A stretch of DNA of 64,000 nucleotides from Flavobacteriales bacterium (GTDB taxonomy: Bacteria > Bacteroidota > Bacteroidia > Flavobacteriales_F > PHOS-HE28): assembly GCA_016717225.1 (NCBI GenBank), contig JADKGB010000006.1:124001-188000 (forward strand). Direction: 5' to 3'. Under the pieces are notes generated by a model. The model had not been told where the DNA came from and made no database searches. It saw only the letters and a program-made list of their open reading frames with translations. Position 1 is the stretch's first letter; every line of letters begins with the position of its first letter. This document shows positions 7,434 to 16,854 of the stretch, piece after piece. Made by a program: the position numbers and the translations under genes.

Positions 7434-9782
7434 ATGTTGCGAACCATTTTCCGTAAGCTGATCCTCTTCTGCGCTCTGGCACTGCCGGTATCTATGTTCT
7501 CTCAGACCGGAACGGTCAAAGGCTTTGTATATGAGCAGGAAAATGGCGAACCGAGCAGCTATACACCTGTGAACCTGGTAGGCACCACCATGGGGGCCAG
7601 CACGGACGATAACGGTTACTTCAGCATCAGCCGCATTCCGCCGGGCATCTACACTATTCGCATCATATACCTTGGTTTTGATACGCTAACCAAGCAAGTT
7701 GAAGTGAAAGCGAACCAGATCGTAACTGAGAAACTCTACGTCAAGAAGACCGCAACCCAGCTCGGTTCGGTGGAAGTGACCGCAGAAAAACGGCAAGCGG
7801 AGGGACAGGTGCGGATCGGTATCACAACGCTCACCCCAAAACAGATCGAACGATTACCGGCCATCGGAGGCCAGGCAGACCTCGCGCAATACATGCAAGT
7901 TGTTCCGGGAGTGATCTTCACGGGCGACCAAGGCGGCCAACTATACATCCGCGGGGGCTCGCCTATTATGAACAAAGTCCTGCTGGACGGCATGGTTCTG
8001 TACAACCCGTTCCACAGCATTGGATTGTTCAGCGTATTCGACAACGATATCATCCGCAACGCGGATATCATGACAGGTGGTTTCAATGCCGAGCATGGCG
8101 GGCGGGTAAGTTCAGTGATGGACATTACAACGCGTGACGGCAACAAGCAACATTTCAGTGGCAAGGTGGCGGCGAGCACGTTCGCCGCCAAGGCCATGTT
8201 CGAAGGCCCCTTGAAAAAAGCGAAGAACCCCGGTGATGGTGGGAGTTCCTTCTTGTTGAACTTCAAACACAGCTACCTCGCAACGAGCAGTAAAACGCTA
8301 TACACATTCGTTGATTCGGCCGGATTGCCGTTCACTTTCACCGACCTCTATGGCAAGGTGAGCCTGAACGCAGCGAATGGCAGCAAGGTGAATCTCTTTG
8401 GCTTCAGCTTCAGTGATGGCGTGAAATATCGGGGAGTAAGTGATCTCGGCTGGACCAATAGCGGCGGTGGCACAAGCTTCGTACTCGCCCCCAGCGGTAG
8501 TGCGGTGCTCATTGATGGTGTGTTCGCATTGAGCAATTACAAGATCAAGCTCACCGAGCGTGACCTGCCTGAGCGCAATAGCTCTATCAACAGCTTCAAC
8601 GCGGGCCTGAATTTCAAGTATTTCGTTGGCGATAACGAGGCCAAGTATGGAGTGGACATTGTTGGTGTCAAGACCGATTTCAACTACTTCAACAGCACCG
8701 GCCTGTCATTGAGCCAACAAAAGATCAGCACAGAAATAGCGGGCTATCTCAACTACAAGATCAAGGTGGGCAAATTGGTACTTGACCCCGGCGTGCGAGC
8801 TCACTATTACGCGACGCCTGCTATCATGAGCATAGAACCACGTTTTGGGTTCAAATTCAACCTGTCCGACCCGAACGAGACTGCGAAATGGCCGAAGGTG
8901 CGGGTGAAGGGTGCTGTGGGCCAATACAGTCAGAACCTCATCGCCGCGCAAAGCGACCGTGATGTAGTGAATCTGTTCTATGGCTTTCTAACCGCACCAG
9001 AAGACATACCAAGCACATTCACTGAAGAAAATGGCACGAAGCGAGAAGTAACCGATCCTATCCAACGGGCGAACCACTTCATCTTCGGCTTCGAAGTGGA
9101 CATCAACAAGAACCTGAAAGGGAATTTGGAGGGTTACTTGAAAGACTTCCGCCAGGTAACGAATCTGAACCGCGACAAGCAATTTGATGACAGCCCCGAA
9201 TTCGCTTCACAGCCCGAGGAAAAGAAAAAGGATTTCGTGCTCGAAAGTGGCAAAGCATACGGTGCGGACGTGCTGTTGCAATATGAAAAGAACCACACGT
9301 ACATCTGGGTAGTGTACTCGTTGAACTTCGTGAACCGCTGGGACGGTGTGCGCGAATACAACCCCATTTGGGACCGTCGCCATAACGCGAACCTGGTGAT
9401 AAGCCAAGCCTTCGGGAAATTCAATAGTTGGAAAGCGAGTGCCCGTTGGAATTATGGAAGCGGTTTCCCATTCACGCCAACTCAGGGCTTCTATGAGGAA
9501 CTACCGTTCAACAATGGCATCGGACAGGATATCCCGACAGCCAATGGCAACCTCGGCGTTCTCTATGGTGATCTGAATGGAAAACGATTGCCCGACTACC
9601 ACCGTTTGGACCTCGGTGTAACGAAGACCTGGAAGTTCAGCGACCGTTCGGTACTGCAGGTCGACCTGAGCGTGACCAATACGTACGATCGCAGGAACAT
9701 CTTCTACTTCGACCGTGTTACCGCGCAGCGCAAGGACCAACTGCCCCTATTACCGAGCGTCGGGATGAGTTTTACCTTCTGA
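7434..9782 (+). CDS. TonB-dependent receptor with carboxypeptidase-like N-terminal domain
   Basis: About 782 residues. The start at 7434 (MLRTIFRKLILFCALALPVS) gives a standard signal peptide; an ATG 18 bases upstream adds only six residues. Residues 25-105 are a carboxypeptidase-regulatory-like (CarbopepD_reg_2) domain (GTVKGFVYEQENGEPSSYTP). The plug follows at about 120-220, with the hallmark YIRGGSPIMNKVLLDGMVLY and FNAEHGGRVSSVMD. The rest is the 22-strand barrel, ending in the aromatic SVGMSFTF. No SusD partner is adjacent, so the ligand is unknown; it is an outer-membrane importer energised by TonB. It is monocistronic and divergent from the T9SS gene at 5137-7251. Confidence 0.92.
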   Translation: MLRTIFRKLILFCALALPVSMFSQTGTVKGFVYEQENGEPSSYTPVNLVGTTMGASTDDNGYFSISRIPPGIYTIRIIYLGFDTLTKQVEVKANQIVTEKLYVKKTATQLGSVEVTAEKRQAEGQVRIGITTLTPKQIERLPAIGGQADLAQYMQVVPGVIFTGDQGGQLYIRGGSPIMNKVLLDGMVLYNPFHSIGLFSVFDNDIIRNADIMTGGFNAEHGGRVSSVMDITTRDGNKQHFSGKVAASTFAAKAMFEGPLKKAKNPGDGGSSFLLNFKHSYLATSSKTLYTFVDSAGLPFTFTDLYGKVSLNAANGSKVNLFGFSFSDGVKYRGVSDLGWTNSGGGTSFVLAPSGSAVLIDGVFALSNYKIKLTERDLPERNSSINSFNAGLNFKYFVGDNEAKYGVDIVGVKTDFNYFNSTGLSLSQQKISTEIAGYLNYKIKVGKLVLDPGVRAHYYATPAIMSIEPRFGFKFNLSDPNETAKWPKVRVKGAVGQYSQNLIAAQSDRDVVNLFYGFLTAPEDIPSTFTEENGTKREVTDPIQRANHFIFGFEVDINKNLKGNLEGYLKDFRQVTNLNRDKQFDDSPEFASQPEEKKKDFVLESGKAYGADVLLQYEKNHTYIWVVYSLNFVNRWDGVREYNPIWDRRHNANLVISQAFGKFNSWKASARWNYGSGFPFTPTQGFYEELPFNNGIGQDIPTANGNLGVLYGDLNGKRLPDYHRLDLGVTKTWKFSDRSVLQVDLSVTNTYDRRNIFYFDRVTAQRKDQLPLLPSVGMSFTF

Positions 9783-9904
9783 CGAAGGGCGAAAACAAGA
9801 GTTGCGGGTTACTTGGTAAGGTTTACGAGTCAGGTGTTTTGTGCTCTGCACATGCTGATCAACCCGTAACCATAAACACGTATCGCTCTTCGTTTTAGTT
9901 CGTT

Positions 9905-9916
9905 TACATTTACGCC
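9905..9916 (+). promoter_or_regulatory. -7 promoter box for pyrG
   Basis: TACATTTACGCC, 38 bases before the pyrG ATG at 9955; a degenerate member of the recurrent motif. Confidence 0.35.
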
Positions 9917-9954
9917 CCGTGATCGAGGTTCGTCCATGAGCCCTCTCACAATCG

Positions 9955-11598
9955 ATGACGGGATCCACCAAGTATATTTTCGTTACGGGCGGCGTTACCA
10001 GCAGCCTCGGCAAGGGCATTGTGAGCGCCAGTCTCGCCAAGCTATTGCAAGCACGCGGCTTCACGGTCACGATCCAAAAGCTGGACCCGTACATCAATGT
10101 GGACCCCGGCACCTTGAACCCATATGAACACGGTGAGTGTTACGTAACGGAGGATGGCGCCGAAACAGATCTGGACCTGGGCCATTACGAGCGGTTCCTG
10201 GACACCCCTACCAGCCAGGCGAACAACGTCACTACGGGTCGGATCTACCAGAACGTCATCAACAAAGAGCGGCGCGGTGAGTTCTTGGGCAAGACCGTAC
10301 AGGTGATACCGCATATCACTGATGAGATCAAGCGAAATATCCAAGCGTTGGGGCGCAAAGGCATCTACGATTTCGTGATCACTGAGGTGGGAGGAACAGT
10401 GGGCGACATTGAAAGCCTGCCCTATATCGAGGCGATCCGCCAATTGAAATGGGAAAAGGGCAAGGACGCCCTTTCGATCCACCTGACGCTTTTACCGTTC
10501 CTGAGCACTACGGGCGAATTGAAGACCAAACCCACGCAACACAGCGTGAAAGAGCTGCTCAGCCTTGGTGTTCAGCCGGACATACTCGTATGCCGCACCG
10601 AGCACCCGATGGTGAAAGGAATGAAGGAGAAGATCGCGCTCTTCTGCAACGTTGAACCGCGCGCAGTGATCGAAAGTGCCGATGCTGAAACGATCTACGA
10701 TGTGCCCCTGTTGATGCAGAGGGAGCAGTTGGATGTGGTGGTGCTGGAAAAGCTGGGTATCGAACATTACCCGGATGCCGATCTGTCCCAATGGACCGCA
10801 TTCCTGCGCCGCTACAAAGAGCCCAAAGGCGAAGTACACATTGGCCTGGTAGGCAAGTACGTGGAGCTGAAGGACGCTTACAAGAGCATCAAGGAAGCGC
10901 TGGACCACGCTGGGGCAGAGAACGAAACCAAGGTGAATATCCGCTGGGTGCATAGTGAAAAACTGACCCCCAAGAACATCGCCAAGCAACTGGGTGGGTT
11001 GAGCGGGATCCTGGTGGCACCTGGCTTTGGGCATCGCGGTATCGAAGGGAAGATCGATGCGATCAGATATGCACGCGAGAACAGGGTGCCCTTTTTGGGT
11101 ATCTGCCTCGGCATGCAATGCGCAGTGATCGAATTCGCCCGGAACGTCCTTGGCCATAGCACCGCCAACAGCACTGAGATGGAAGCGAACACCACCTACC
11201 CGGTGATCGCCATGATGGAAGAACAGAAGAGCATCGAGAACAAGGGCGGCACCATGCGATTAGGTGCCTACCCGTGCAAACTGATCGAGGGCAGCAAGGC
11301 GCAGATCGCTTACAAGAAGAACAGTATCAGTGAGCGTCACCGCCACAGGTACGAGTTCAACAACGCTTACTTGGAAGAATTCAAAACCGCCGGTATGCTT
11401 CCGGTAGGTACCAACCCACAAACCAAATTGGTGGAAGTGGTGGAATTGAAAGACCACCCATGGTTCGTTGGTGTGCAATACCACCCGGAATACAAGAGCA
11501 CCGTTGCCAAACCACACCCCTTGTTCGTTGGGTTCGTGAAGGCCGCTATCGGACAAGCCGTTTTGGCCGCAAGCCATAAGCCTCTGGTTACAAGCTGA
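9955..11598 (+). CDS. pyrG: CTP synthase
   Basis: 547 residues, the family length. The N-terminal synthetase domain begins KYIFVTGGVTSSLGKGIVSA (P-loop) and contains LDPYINVDPGTLNPYEHGE. The C-terminal class I glutamine amidotransferase domain, from about residue 285, has the nucleophile motif GICLGMQCAVIEFA and the His/Glu pair in YHPEYKS. It converts UTP, ATP and glutamine into CTP in pyrimidine nucleotide synthesis, in the cytoplasm. It precedes yidC on the same strand with a gap of about 150 bases. The last codons overlap a repeat that recurs in the window (11565-11597). Confidence 0.97.
   Translation: MTGSTKYIFVTGGVTSSLGKGIVSASLAKLLQARGFTVTIQKLDPYINVDPGTLNPYEHGECYVTEDGAETDLDLGHYERFLDTPTSQANNVTTGRIYQNVINKERRGEFLGKTVQVIPHITDEIKRNIQALGRKGIYDFVITEVGGTVGDIESLPYIEAIRQLKWEKGKDALSIHLTLLPFLSTTGELKTKPTQHSVKELLSLGVQPDILVCRTEHPMVKGMKEKIALFCNVEPRAVIESADAETIYDVPLLMQREQLDVVVLEKLGIEHYPDADLSQWTAFLRRYKEPKGEVHIGLVGKYVELKDAYKSIKEALDHAGAENETKVNIRWVHSEKLTPKNIAKQLGGLSGILVAPGFGHRGIEGKIDAIRYARENRVPFLGICLGMQCAVIEFARNVLGHSTANSTEMEANTTYPVIAMMEEQKSIENKGGTMRLGAYPCKLIEGSKAQIAYKKNSISERHRHRYEFNNAYLEEFKTAGMLPVGTNPQTKLVEVVELKDHPWFVGVQYHPEYKSTVAKPHPLFVGFVKAAIGQAVLAASHKPLVTS
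11565..11597 (+). repeat. Copy of an intergenic-type repeat at the end of pyrG
   Basis: ggccgcaagccataagcctc followed by tggttacaagct resembles words found at 22299-22337, 40905-41045 and 47015-47062 (gccataagc, ggcctgtggc, cacaagcc). Here it encodes the last residues of CTP synthase. Confidence 0.35.
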
Positions 11599-11721
11599 AT
11601 CGCGGAATCCGGGTTTCGTTGGTCGGGCAAACGAGCTGATCCGCACATTGCTGTACGATCTGTACTGCACGTTGCTGGCTCACCGAAGCTGAAAGACCAA
11701 GGTCCACGGGTGGCTCCCGGC

Positions 11722-11730
11722 TATATTCGC
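11722..11730 (+). promoter_or_regulatory. -7 promoter box for yidC
   Basis: TATATTCGC, 16 bases before the yidC ATG at 11747, fits the recurrent TAnnTTyGC box. Confidence 0.45.
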
Positions 11731-11746
11731 AACCCTTTTCCGGTAA

Positions 11747-13657
11747 ATGGATCGCAACAGCATCATCGGCCTCGTATTGATCGGGGCCATTCTGATCGGG
11801 TACCAGCTTTGGACAGCCCCTTCAAAAGAAGAAGCAGCACGCTTCCAGCAGCAGCAGGATAGCCTTGCGATGGTGCTTCGACAGGCAGAAGAAGTCCGCT
11901 TGAAGACCGAGAACGTCAAGACGGAAATAGCGATCGCCACGAAGAAGGTGGATGACCCGGTGATCGCCCAATTGAAAACCGATACGTTGTTGAGCGACAG
12001 CGCTCGAACCAGCCGCATCGATAGCGTGAACGCCACCCAACTGGCCGGTCGGTTCAGCATTTTCCACCCAGCGAGCACAGGTACCGCTGAACTGATAACG
12101 ATCGAGAACGCGAAACTGGAAGTGAGCATCAGCACCTTGGGTGCAAGGCCTACTGTGATCCGTTTGAAGGATTACCAGACCTATGGCAAGCAACCGCTTC
12201 TGCTTGCTGAGCCGGACAGCAGCGAATTCAACTACCTGTTCTCATTGGGCAGTTTGAACATCAACACGAAAGACCTGCATTTCACTGCCGAGAAGCTCGG
12301 AACAACTGGTGTGCGTTTGAAAGCCGCTAGTTCGGACCCTACGAAATACGTCGTCGTGAACTTCCAACTGGACAGTGCGGATTGGTTCATGAAGGTGAAC
12401 ACCGAATTCGTCGGCTTGGAAAAGGAGGTCGATCCACGAAACGTGATGTTCCAATGGGACATAACGGGACGCCAGAACGAAAAACACTTGCCCACCGAGC
12501 AAGGAAAGTGTACGGTCTTCTACAAGTACATGACCGAAGACCGGAACTACTTGAACGAGACCGCGGACGAGTCGATGAAAATGCAGGGCCGAGCGAACTG
12601 GGTGGCCTTCAAGCAAGACTTCTTCACGTTGGCCATGATCAAGCCCGATGGGTTCCGTAGCAACGGGAGCGAGATCAGCATAACCACCTTACCCGCCACG
12701 GGCACGCACACCAAGCGATACAGTGCCAAGCTCTACTTCGATCAACCACCAGCAGCCACCGCTTCGCTGCCAATGACGGTGTACATGGGCCCGAACCATT
12801 ACAACACATTGCGCAAAACCGAGATCCCCGAATTTGATGGGATCATCGATCTCGGGTGGGGCATTTTCGGTTGGGTGAACCGCTGGATCGTGATCCCCGT
12901 TTTCAATTTCCTGGGGCAATTCAAACTCAGTTATGGGATCATCATTCTGGCGCTTACCATCGCGATCAAGCTATTGCTGATGCCCATCGCCTTCAAGAAC
13001 CAGAAAAGCAGCGCCCGCATGCGTGCCTTGAAGCCGGAGATCGAAGTGATCAACAAGAAATTCCCGGCGGAAGAACCCATGAAGCGGCAGTCCGCAATGA
13101 TGGAATTGTACCGCAAGGCAGGTGTTAGCCCTATGGCCGGTTGCGTGCCCATGTTGTTGCAGATGCCCATACTCTACGCGATGTTCCGCTTTTTCCCAGC
13201 GAGCATCGAGTTGCGCCAACAATCCTTCCTGTGGGCCGATGATCTGAGCAGCTATGATAGCATCGCCACGTTGCCGTTCACCGTTCCCTTGGGTTATGGC
13301 ACCCACGTGAGCCTCTTCACGATCCTGATGGCAGCGAGCACCGTGGTGTATTCGATCATGACCACCAAGCAGATGCCACAACAACAAGGCATGCCGAACA
13401 TGAAGGTGATGATGTACATGTTCCCCGTTATGATGTTGTTCTTCATGAACAGTCTCCCTGCCGGTCTCAGCTACTACTACCTGCTGGCCAACGTGATCAG
13501 CATTCTTCAAATGACCTTGTTGAGCAAGTTCTTCATCGACGAAGACAAGCTGCGTGCGGAGCTCCTGACGAACATGAGCAAGCCGAAGAAGAAGAGCAAG
13601 TGGCAGCAGCGCATAGAGGATATGCAGAAGCAACAGAAAGCCATAAGCAAGCGCTGA
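11747..13657 (+). CDS. yidC: Membrane protein insertase YidC
   Basis: 636 residues. An N-terminal membrane helix (SIIGLVLIGAILIGYQLW) is followed by the large periplasmic P1 domain (about 95-360) and the conserved 60KD_IMP insertase domain with five helices from about residue 375. The insertase domain includes SYGIIILALTIAIKLLLMPI and MAGCVPMLLQMPILYAMFRF. The conserved hydrophilic-groove Arg is not certain by eye; I place it within the first insertase helices. The C-terminal tail is Lys/Gln-rich, as expected for ribosome contact. It inserts and folds inner-membrane proteins with or without SecYEG. Confidence 0.96.
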   Translation: MDRNSIIGLVLIGAILIGYQLWTAPSKEEAARFQQQQDSLAMVLRQAEEVRLKTENVKTEIAIATKKVDDPVIAQLKTDTLLSDSARTSRIDSVNATQLAGRFSIFHPASTGTAELITIENAKLEVSISTLGARPTVIRLKDYQTYGKQPLLLAEPDSSEFNYLFSLGSLNINTKDLHFTAEKLGTTGVRLKAASSDPTKYVVVNFQLDSADWFMKVNTEFVGLEKEVDPRNVMFQWDITGRQNEKHLPTEQGKCTVFYKYMTEDRNYLNETADESMKMQGRANWVAFKQDFFTLAMIKPDGFRSNGSEISITTLPATGTHTKRYSAKLYFDQPPAATASLPMTVYMGPNHYNTLRKTEIPEFDGIIDLGWGIFGWVNRWIVIPVFNFLGQFKLSYGIIILALTIAIKLLLMPIAFKNQKSSARMRALKPEIEVINKKFPAEEPMKRQSAMMELYRKAGVSPMAGCVPMLLQMPILYAMFRFFPASIELRQQSFLWADDLSSYDSIATLPFTVPLGYGTHVSLFTILMAASTVVYSIMTTKQMPQQQGMPNMKVMMYMFPVMMLFFMNSLPAGLSYYYLLANVISILQMTLLSKFFIDEDKLRAELLTNMSKPKKKSKWQQRIEDMQKQQKAISKR

Positions 13658-13755
13658 GAGGATCGGATCGTTGGCTTGAACCAGTAGCTATGTGGATCCG
13701 AACTGGGATCCGCTGCTGCAAGTAACCGAAGGATCCGGAGGCACACAGGTCATTC

Positions 13756-13766
13756 TACTTTCGCCC
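13756..13766 (+). promoter_or_regulatory. -7 promoter box of the EI24 gene, probably leaderless
   Basis: TACTTTCGCCC ends two bases before the ATG at 13769. Transcription starting the usual few bases after a -7 box would begin at or very near the start codon, leaving no room for a ribosome binding site. Confidence 0.5.
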
Positions 13767-13768
13767 GA

Positions 13769-14881
13769 ATGAGCGACATCTCCATCGGAATTCGCGGGTA
13801 CGGTCGAGCCCTGGGATTCGCATTCAGCAATGGTATGTGGTGGATGTTCCTGGTGCCGATACTGCTCTCGATCCTGTTCACCGGAGCGCTTTTGTGGGCA
13901 AGTGCAGAGGTGGTTGAACTGGCGCGTGGCTATGCTTCACAATTCATGGATATCAGCATCCCAACAGAAGACCGAACAGGGCTCATTGGCCTCTGGGATG
14001 ATGTGAAAGCCTTTTTCAATTCAGCACGCGACGTGATCGTGCTCTTGGTCGTAAAGCTGGCGCTCTGGTTCCTGTTCGGTCTGATCGGCAAATACTTGGT
14101 ACTCATCGTGCTTTCACCGGTGCTGGCGTATGCGAGCGAGCGCACGGAAGAAATACTCACGGGTCGAGTCTTTCCTTTCCAACTGGGTCAATTCTTGAAA
14201 GACGTGGGGCGTGGCATCCTGATGGCCTTGCGCAATGGCGCGCTCGAACTCCTGATCAACCTGCTTTTCTGGATCCTTACGCTCTTCGTTGCCCCGATCG
14301 CACCGATCACCATGATCGCATTATGGCTGGTTTCCTGCTGGTTCTATGGGTTCAGCATGTTCGATTACATCTTCGAACGACAGCGCATGAGCATCGGTGC
14401 AAGCGCGCGTGCAGCCCAGAACCGACGTGGCGCGGTAATGGCCAACGGCGCGCTCTTCAGCTTGCTGATGAAGATCCCGTTCTTGGGCGTGGTCTTCGCG
14501 CCATTGCTCGCTTCTATTGGCGCCGTGCTGGCTTGGCATGAGATCAACCAGAAAGAAGAGCTGGCTGTAAGAGCCCGAACCCCTCAGCGCAAAAATGGCG
14601 GGCCTGCACAAAAGGATGGCGACCATTCACTTGCAGGGAGGGGGCGCAACCAGCAACACCCAGAATGCGTAACACGATCACATGCGCCTACTGATCCTGA
14701 TCCTCGCAAGCATCCTTCCGATCATTGCGATCTGCCAAAAGGCCGAAGCCAAGGCTCCCGTAGATCAGATCCAGGTATTCGGAACCGTTATCGATTCCAC
14801 TACCGGCAAACCCGTGTTGGAAGTCACGGTAGAGCAGTACGACCTCGACGGCAAACGTTGGTCCCTGACCGTTTCCAATAG
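13769..14881 (+). CDS. EI24 domain membrane protein, C-terminus probably frame-disrupted
   Basis: The first 265 or so residues are an EI24/CysZ-like integral membrane protein, with helices near residues 20-45, 90-130, 150-190 and 230-260 and the segment NRRGAVMANGALFSLLMKIP. The family includes the sulfate permease CysZ, but substrate is unknown here. From about residue 275 the frame turns into Arg/Pro/His/Asp-rich sequence and overlaps the next gene by 200 bases in another frame. A one-base shift between 14565 and 14670 would use the taa at 14670-14672, ten bases before the next ATG. I therefore infer a real end near 14672 and an indel in this copy. Confidence 0.8.
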   Translation: MSDISIGIRGYGRALGFAFSNGMWWMFLVPILLSILFTGALLWASAEVVELARGYASQFMDISIPTEDRTGLIGLWDDVKAFFNSARDVIVLLVVKLALWFLFGLIGKYLVLIVLSPVLAYASERTEEILTGRVFPFQLGQFLKDVGRGILMALRNGALELLINLLFWILTLFVAPIAPITMIALWLVSCWFYGFSMFDYIFERQRMSIGASARAAQNRRGAVMANGALFSLLMKIPFLGVVFAPLLASIGAVLAWHEINQKEELAVRARTPQRKNGGPAQKDGDHSLAGRGRNQQHPECVTRSHAPTDPDPRKHPSDHCDLPKGRSQGSRRSDPGIRNRYRFHYRQTRVGSHGRAVRPRRQTLVPDRFQ

Positions 14882-15029
14882 CGAAGGCAAATACGCTCTT
14901 TTCGTTCCTGCGAACGCTGTGTTCGAGTTGCGGGTTGTCAAGGAGAACGGGTATAAACCATTCTTTCTGAAGGTGGATCCGAGGTTGGGTTCAGAGTTGC
15001 ACCAGGATCTCTACTTGGAGCCGAAATAG
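14682..15029 (+). CDS. Small secreted protein with carboxypeptidase-regulatory-like domain
   Basis: 115 residues: signal peptide (LLILILASILPIIAICQ) followed by a single Ig-like CarboxypepD_reg domain (FGTVIDSTTGKPVLEVTVEQ, then SNSEGKYALFVPANAVFELR). This fold usually precedes TonB receptors or peptidases, but here it stands alone, so it may be a periplasmic or surface accessory protein. It follows the EI24 gene closely and may be co-transcribed with it. The function is unknown. Confidence 0.75.
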   Translation: MRLLILILASILPIIAICQKAEAKAPVDQIQVFGTVIDSTTGKPVLEVTVEQYDLDGKRWSLTVSNSEGKYALFVPANAVFELRVVKENGYKPFFLKVDPRLGSELHQDLYLEPK

Positions 15030-15240
15030 GCAACGCGCTTTTGTTCTCGAACAATTGGGCGAGCTCTGTTCGCTGTACCGAACGTGGTATACCTTGGCGT
15101 TGAACTCATTCAACATGATAACACCCAAATGCCCTAAGCCCATGTGCTTAATCGGTTAACACTCGGAATTTCGTGTTCGTTCCAAATGGTGCTGATGCCA
15201 TCTATTCACAGAGCTATCTATTGAGCTACGGCAAATTGAA

Positions 15241-16779
15241 TTGTCCAAAGTGAGCCGTCATCGAAAATTCCTTGGTTGCATTGTGCTCATGGCCGCTTCG
15301 GTGACCATGGGCCAAGTGTGGAGTTTTCAATTCGATGTACCCGATCGACTTACGCGGGCAACAGACGCGATCGAATTGGAAGGGAACTATATCCTATCGA
15401 CAAGTTCCTATAACGTAGAACTGGAGCCGACGGGAACAACACAGCTTCTCAAACTCGATGGGGACGGTGCACTCCTTCAAGCAAGGCGATTGTGGAACAA
15501 CTCCTACTCCACTGGCATCAGAACGCTACTCAAAAAACCAGATGGCCTAGGCTTTTATGCAGTGGGTGAACTAAAGGACAGTACAGACGCTTGTAAGTAT
15601 CAGGTCTATCTATCGAACAGTGAACTTGACGCTCTGGATTCGAGCACTGTGGGCATGCCCAATGTGGTGTCAGCGTACATGGACAATGCCTGCCTTTCGC
15701 AGAGTGGCGATATCGTTATAGCTGGTTCTGGAAAATCCTCAGAAGAGTCCGTATTCGATGTCTTCCAATTGATCCGCTTGGGTCCAAATGGTGACTCTAT
15801 CGCATCGAACCGTATGCAGAACGGCTATTTTTTCGTTCCGCGCCACATCGTAGAGCTGCACCCGGACACATTCTTGGTTTCGAGCTATGGCGCCCCTGCA
15901 CTTCCTGAGTTTGCTAACGGTACTTCAAGTTACTTGCAGTTCGGACCAAGCCTTGGTCTCCTCGGTGGATTCATGGGTGTGGCATACGATGGCAGCAACG
16001 ATTTCCCTTGGTTCCCGAACAGCCTTTGGGACCAAGCATTTGTGGAACCGTTGCCAAGTGGCAACCTCTTGGTAGGTGGTCGCGCAGGTGCGTTGGATCC
16101 GCCCGGCATGCATTGTTTGATACAAAAACTTAGCCCCACGGGAGAGCACATCAGCGCTTTCACGCCACGTAGTGAATTCCCACATGACTTTCCGGCGTTG
16201 TACGGAAATCTTTCGCGAACAGCAAATGGAAACATCCTGTTCGCCTTTATGGCGAATTTCCAACCAGGCCCTCCTACACCCTTTGCGCCAACCGAGCCCA
16301 ACCGCTTGCACATCTACAAATTGGACACTTCACTGAATGTGATATGTGCCAACGTGGTAGATGGATTTCCGGAGAACGCATTCTATTGGTTGGATCGAAT
16401 AAAAGCCACTGACGATGGCGGCTATCTTCTAGTGGGAAGTCGCATAGACCTGGATCAACCGGAGGTTCATTTTGAAGGATGGGCGCGGAAATTCAGCAGT
16501 GAAGATTGTTTCACCGGATCGGAAGAACAGATCAGTTCACGACCAGTGGAGGTATACCCGAATCCAGCTATCAATGAAATTTCTTTCACCTTGAACGGGC
16601 CAAGTCAACAGGCACTAGTGCAGCTGTACAACGTACAAGGTATCGCTGTTGGCAAGTCCGAATTTTCCTCTGGACAAGCAACTGCGAACGTGAGCCAGCT
16701 GGCTAGCGGTATCTACCTCTATCGCATTACGGATCGTTCAGGCAAACTGGTCACGAGCGGGCGGTGGCTGAAACAATAG
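15241..16779 (+). CDS. Secreted T9SS type A sorting domain protein
   Basis: About 512 residues with no ATG near the N-terminus; TTG at 15241 or GTG at 15250 are the candidate starts, and both give a signal peptide (FLGCIVLMAASVTMGQ). The body is a series of beta-blade-like repeats of the kind seen in T9SS proteins that report ordered values (LLKLDGDGALLQARR, TADDGGYLLVGSRI-like phrases). The C-terminus VEVYPNPAINEISFTLNG to WLKQ is a T9SS type A sorting domain. It is exported to the surface or outside; the passenger role is unknown. A strong terminator follows at 16801-16837. Confidence 0.8.
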   Translation: MSKVSRHRKFLGCIVLMAASVTMGQVWSFQFDVPDRLTRATDAIELEGNYILSTSSYNVELEPTGTTQLLKLDGDGALLQARRLWNNSYSTGIRTLLKKPDGLGFYAVGELKDSTDACKYQVYLSNSELDALDSSTVGMPNVVSAYMDNACLSQSGDIVIAGSGKSSEESVFDVFQLIRLGPNGDSIASNRMQNGYFFVPRHIVELHPDTFLVSSYGAPALPEFANGTSSYLQFGPSLGLLGGFMGVAYDGSNDFPWFPNSLWDQAFVEPLPSGNLLVGGRAGALDPPGMHCLIQKLSPTGEHISAFTPRSEFPHDFPALYGNLSRTANGNILFAFMANFQPGPPTPFAPTEPNRLHIYKLDTSLNVICANVVDGFPENAFYWLDRIKATDDGGYLLVGSRIDLDQPEVHFEGWARKFSSEDCFTGSEEQISSRPVEVYPNPAINEISFTLNGPSQQALVQLYNVQGIAVGKSEFSSGQATANVSQLASGIYLYRITDRSGKLVTSGRWLKQ

Positions 16780-16800
16780 TCCGGTAAACGCCGATCCAAA

Positions 16801-16837
16801 TGCGAAGAGGCGGTCAAAAACTGACCGCCTCTTCGCA
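16801..16837. terminator. Bidirectional terminator hairpin
   Basis: A perfect 16-bp stem (tgcgaagaggcggtca and its complement) around a 5-base loop. It lies between the convergent T9SS gene ending at 16779 and the S46 peptidase ending at 16855. Confidence 0.85.
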
Positions 16838-16854
16838 TTCAGAAAAAATTCCGA

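Noticed and set aside
15030..15240. Gene or RNA in the gap before the T9SS gene at 15241
   Set aside because: No start with coding composition, hairpin or promoter was convincing; I see nothing in it.
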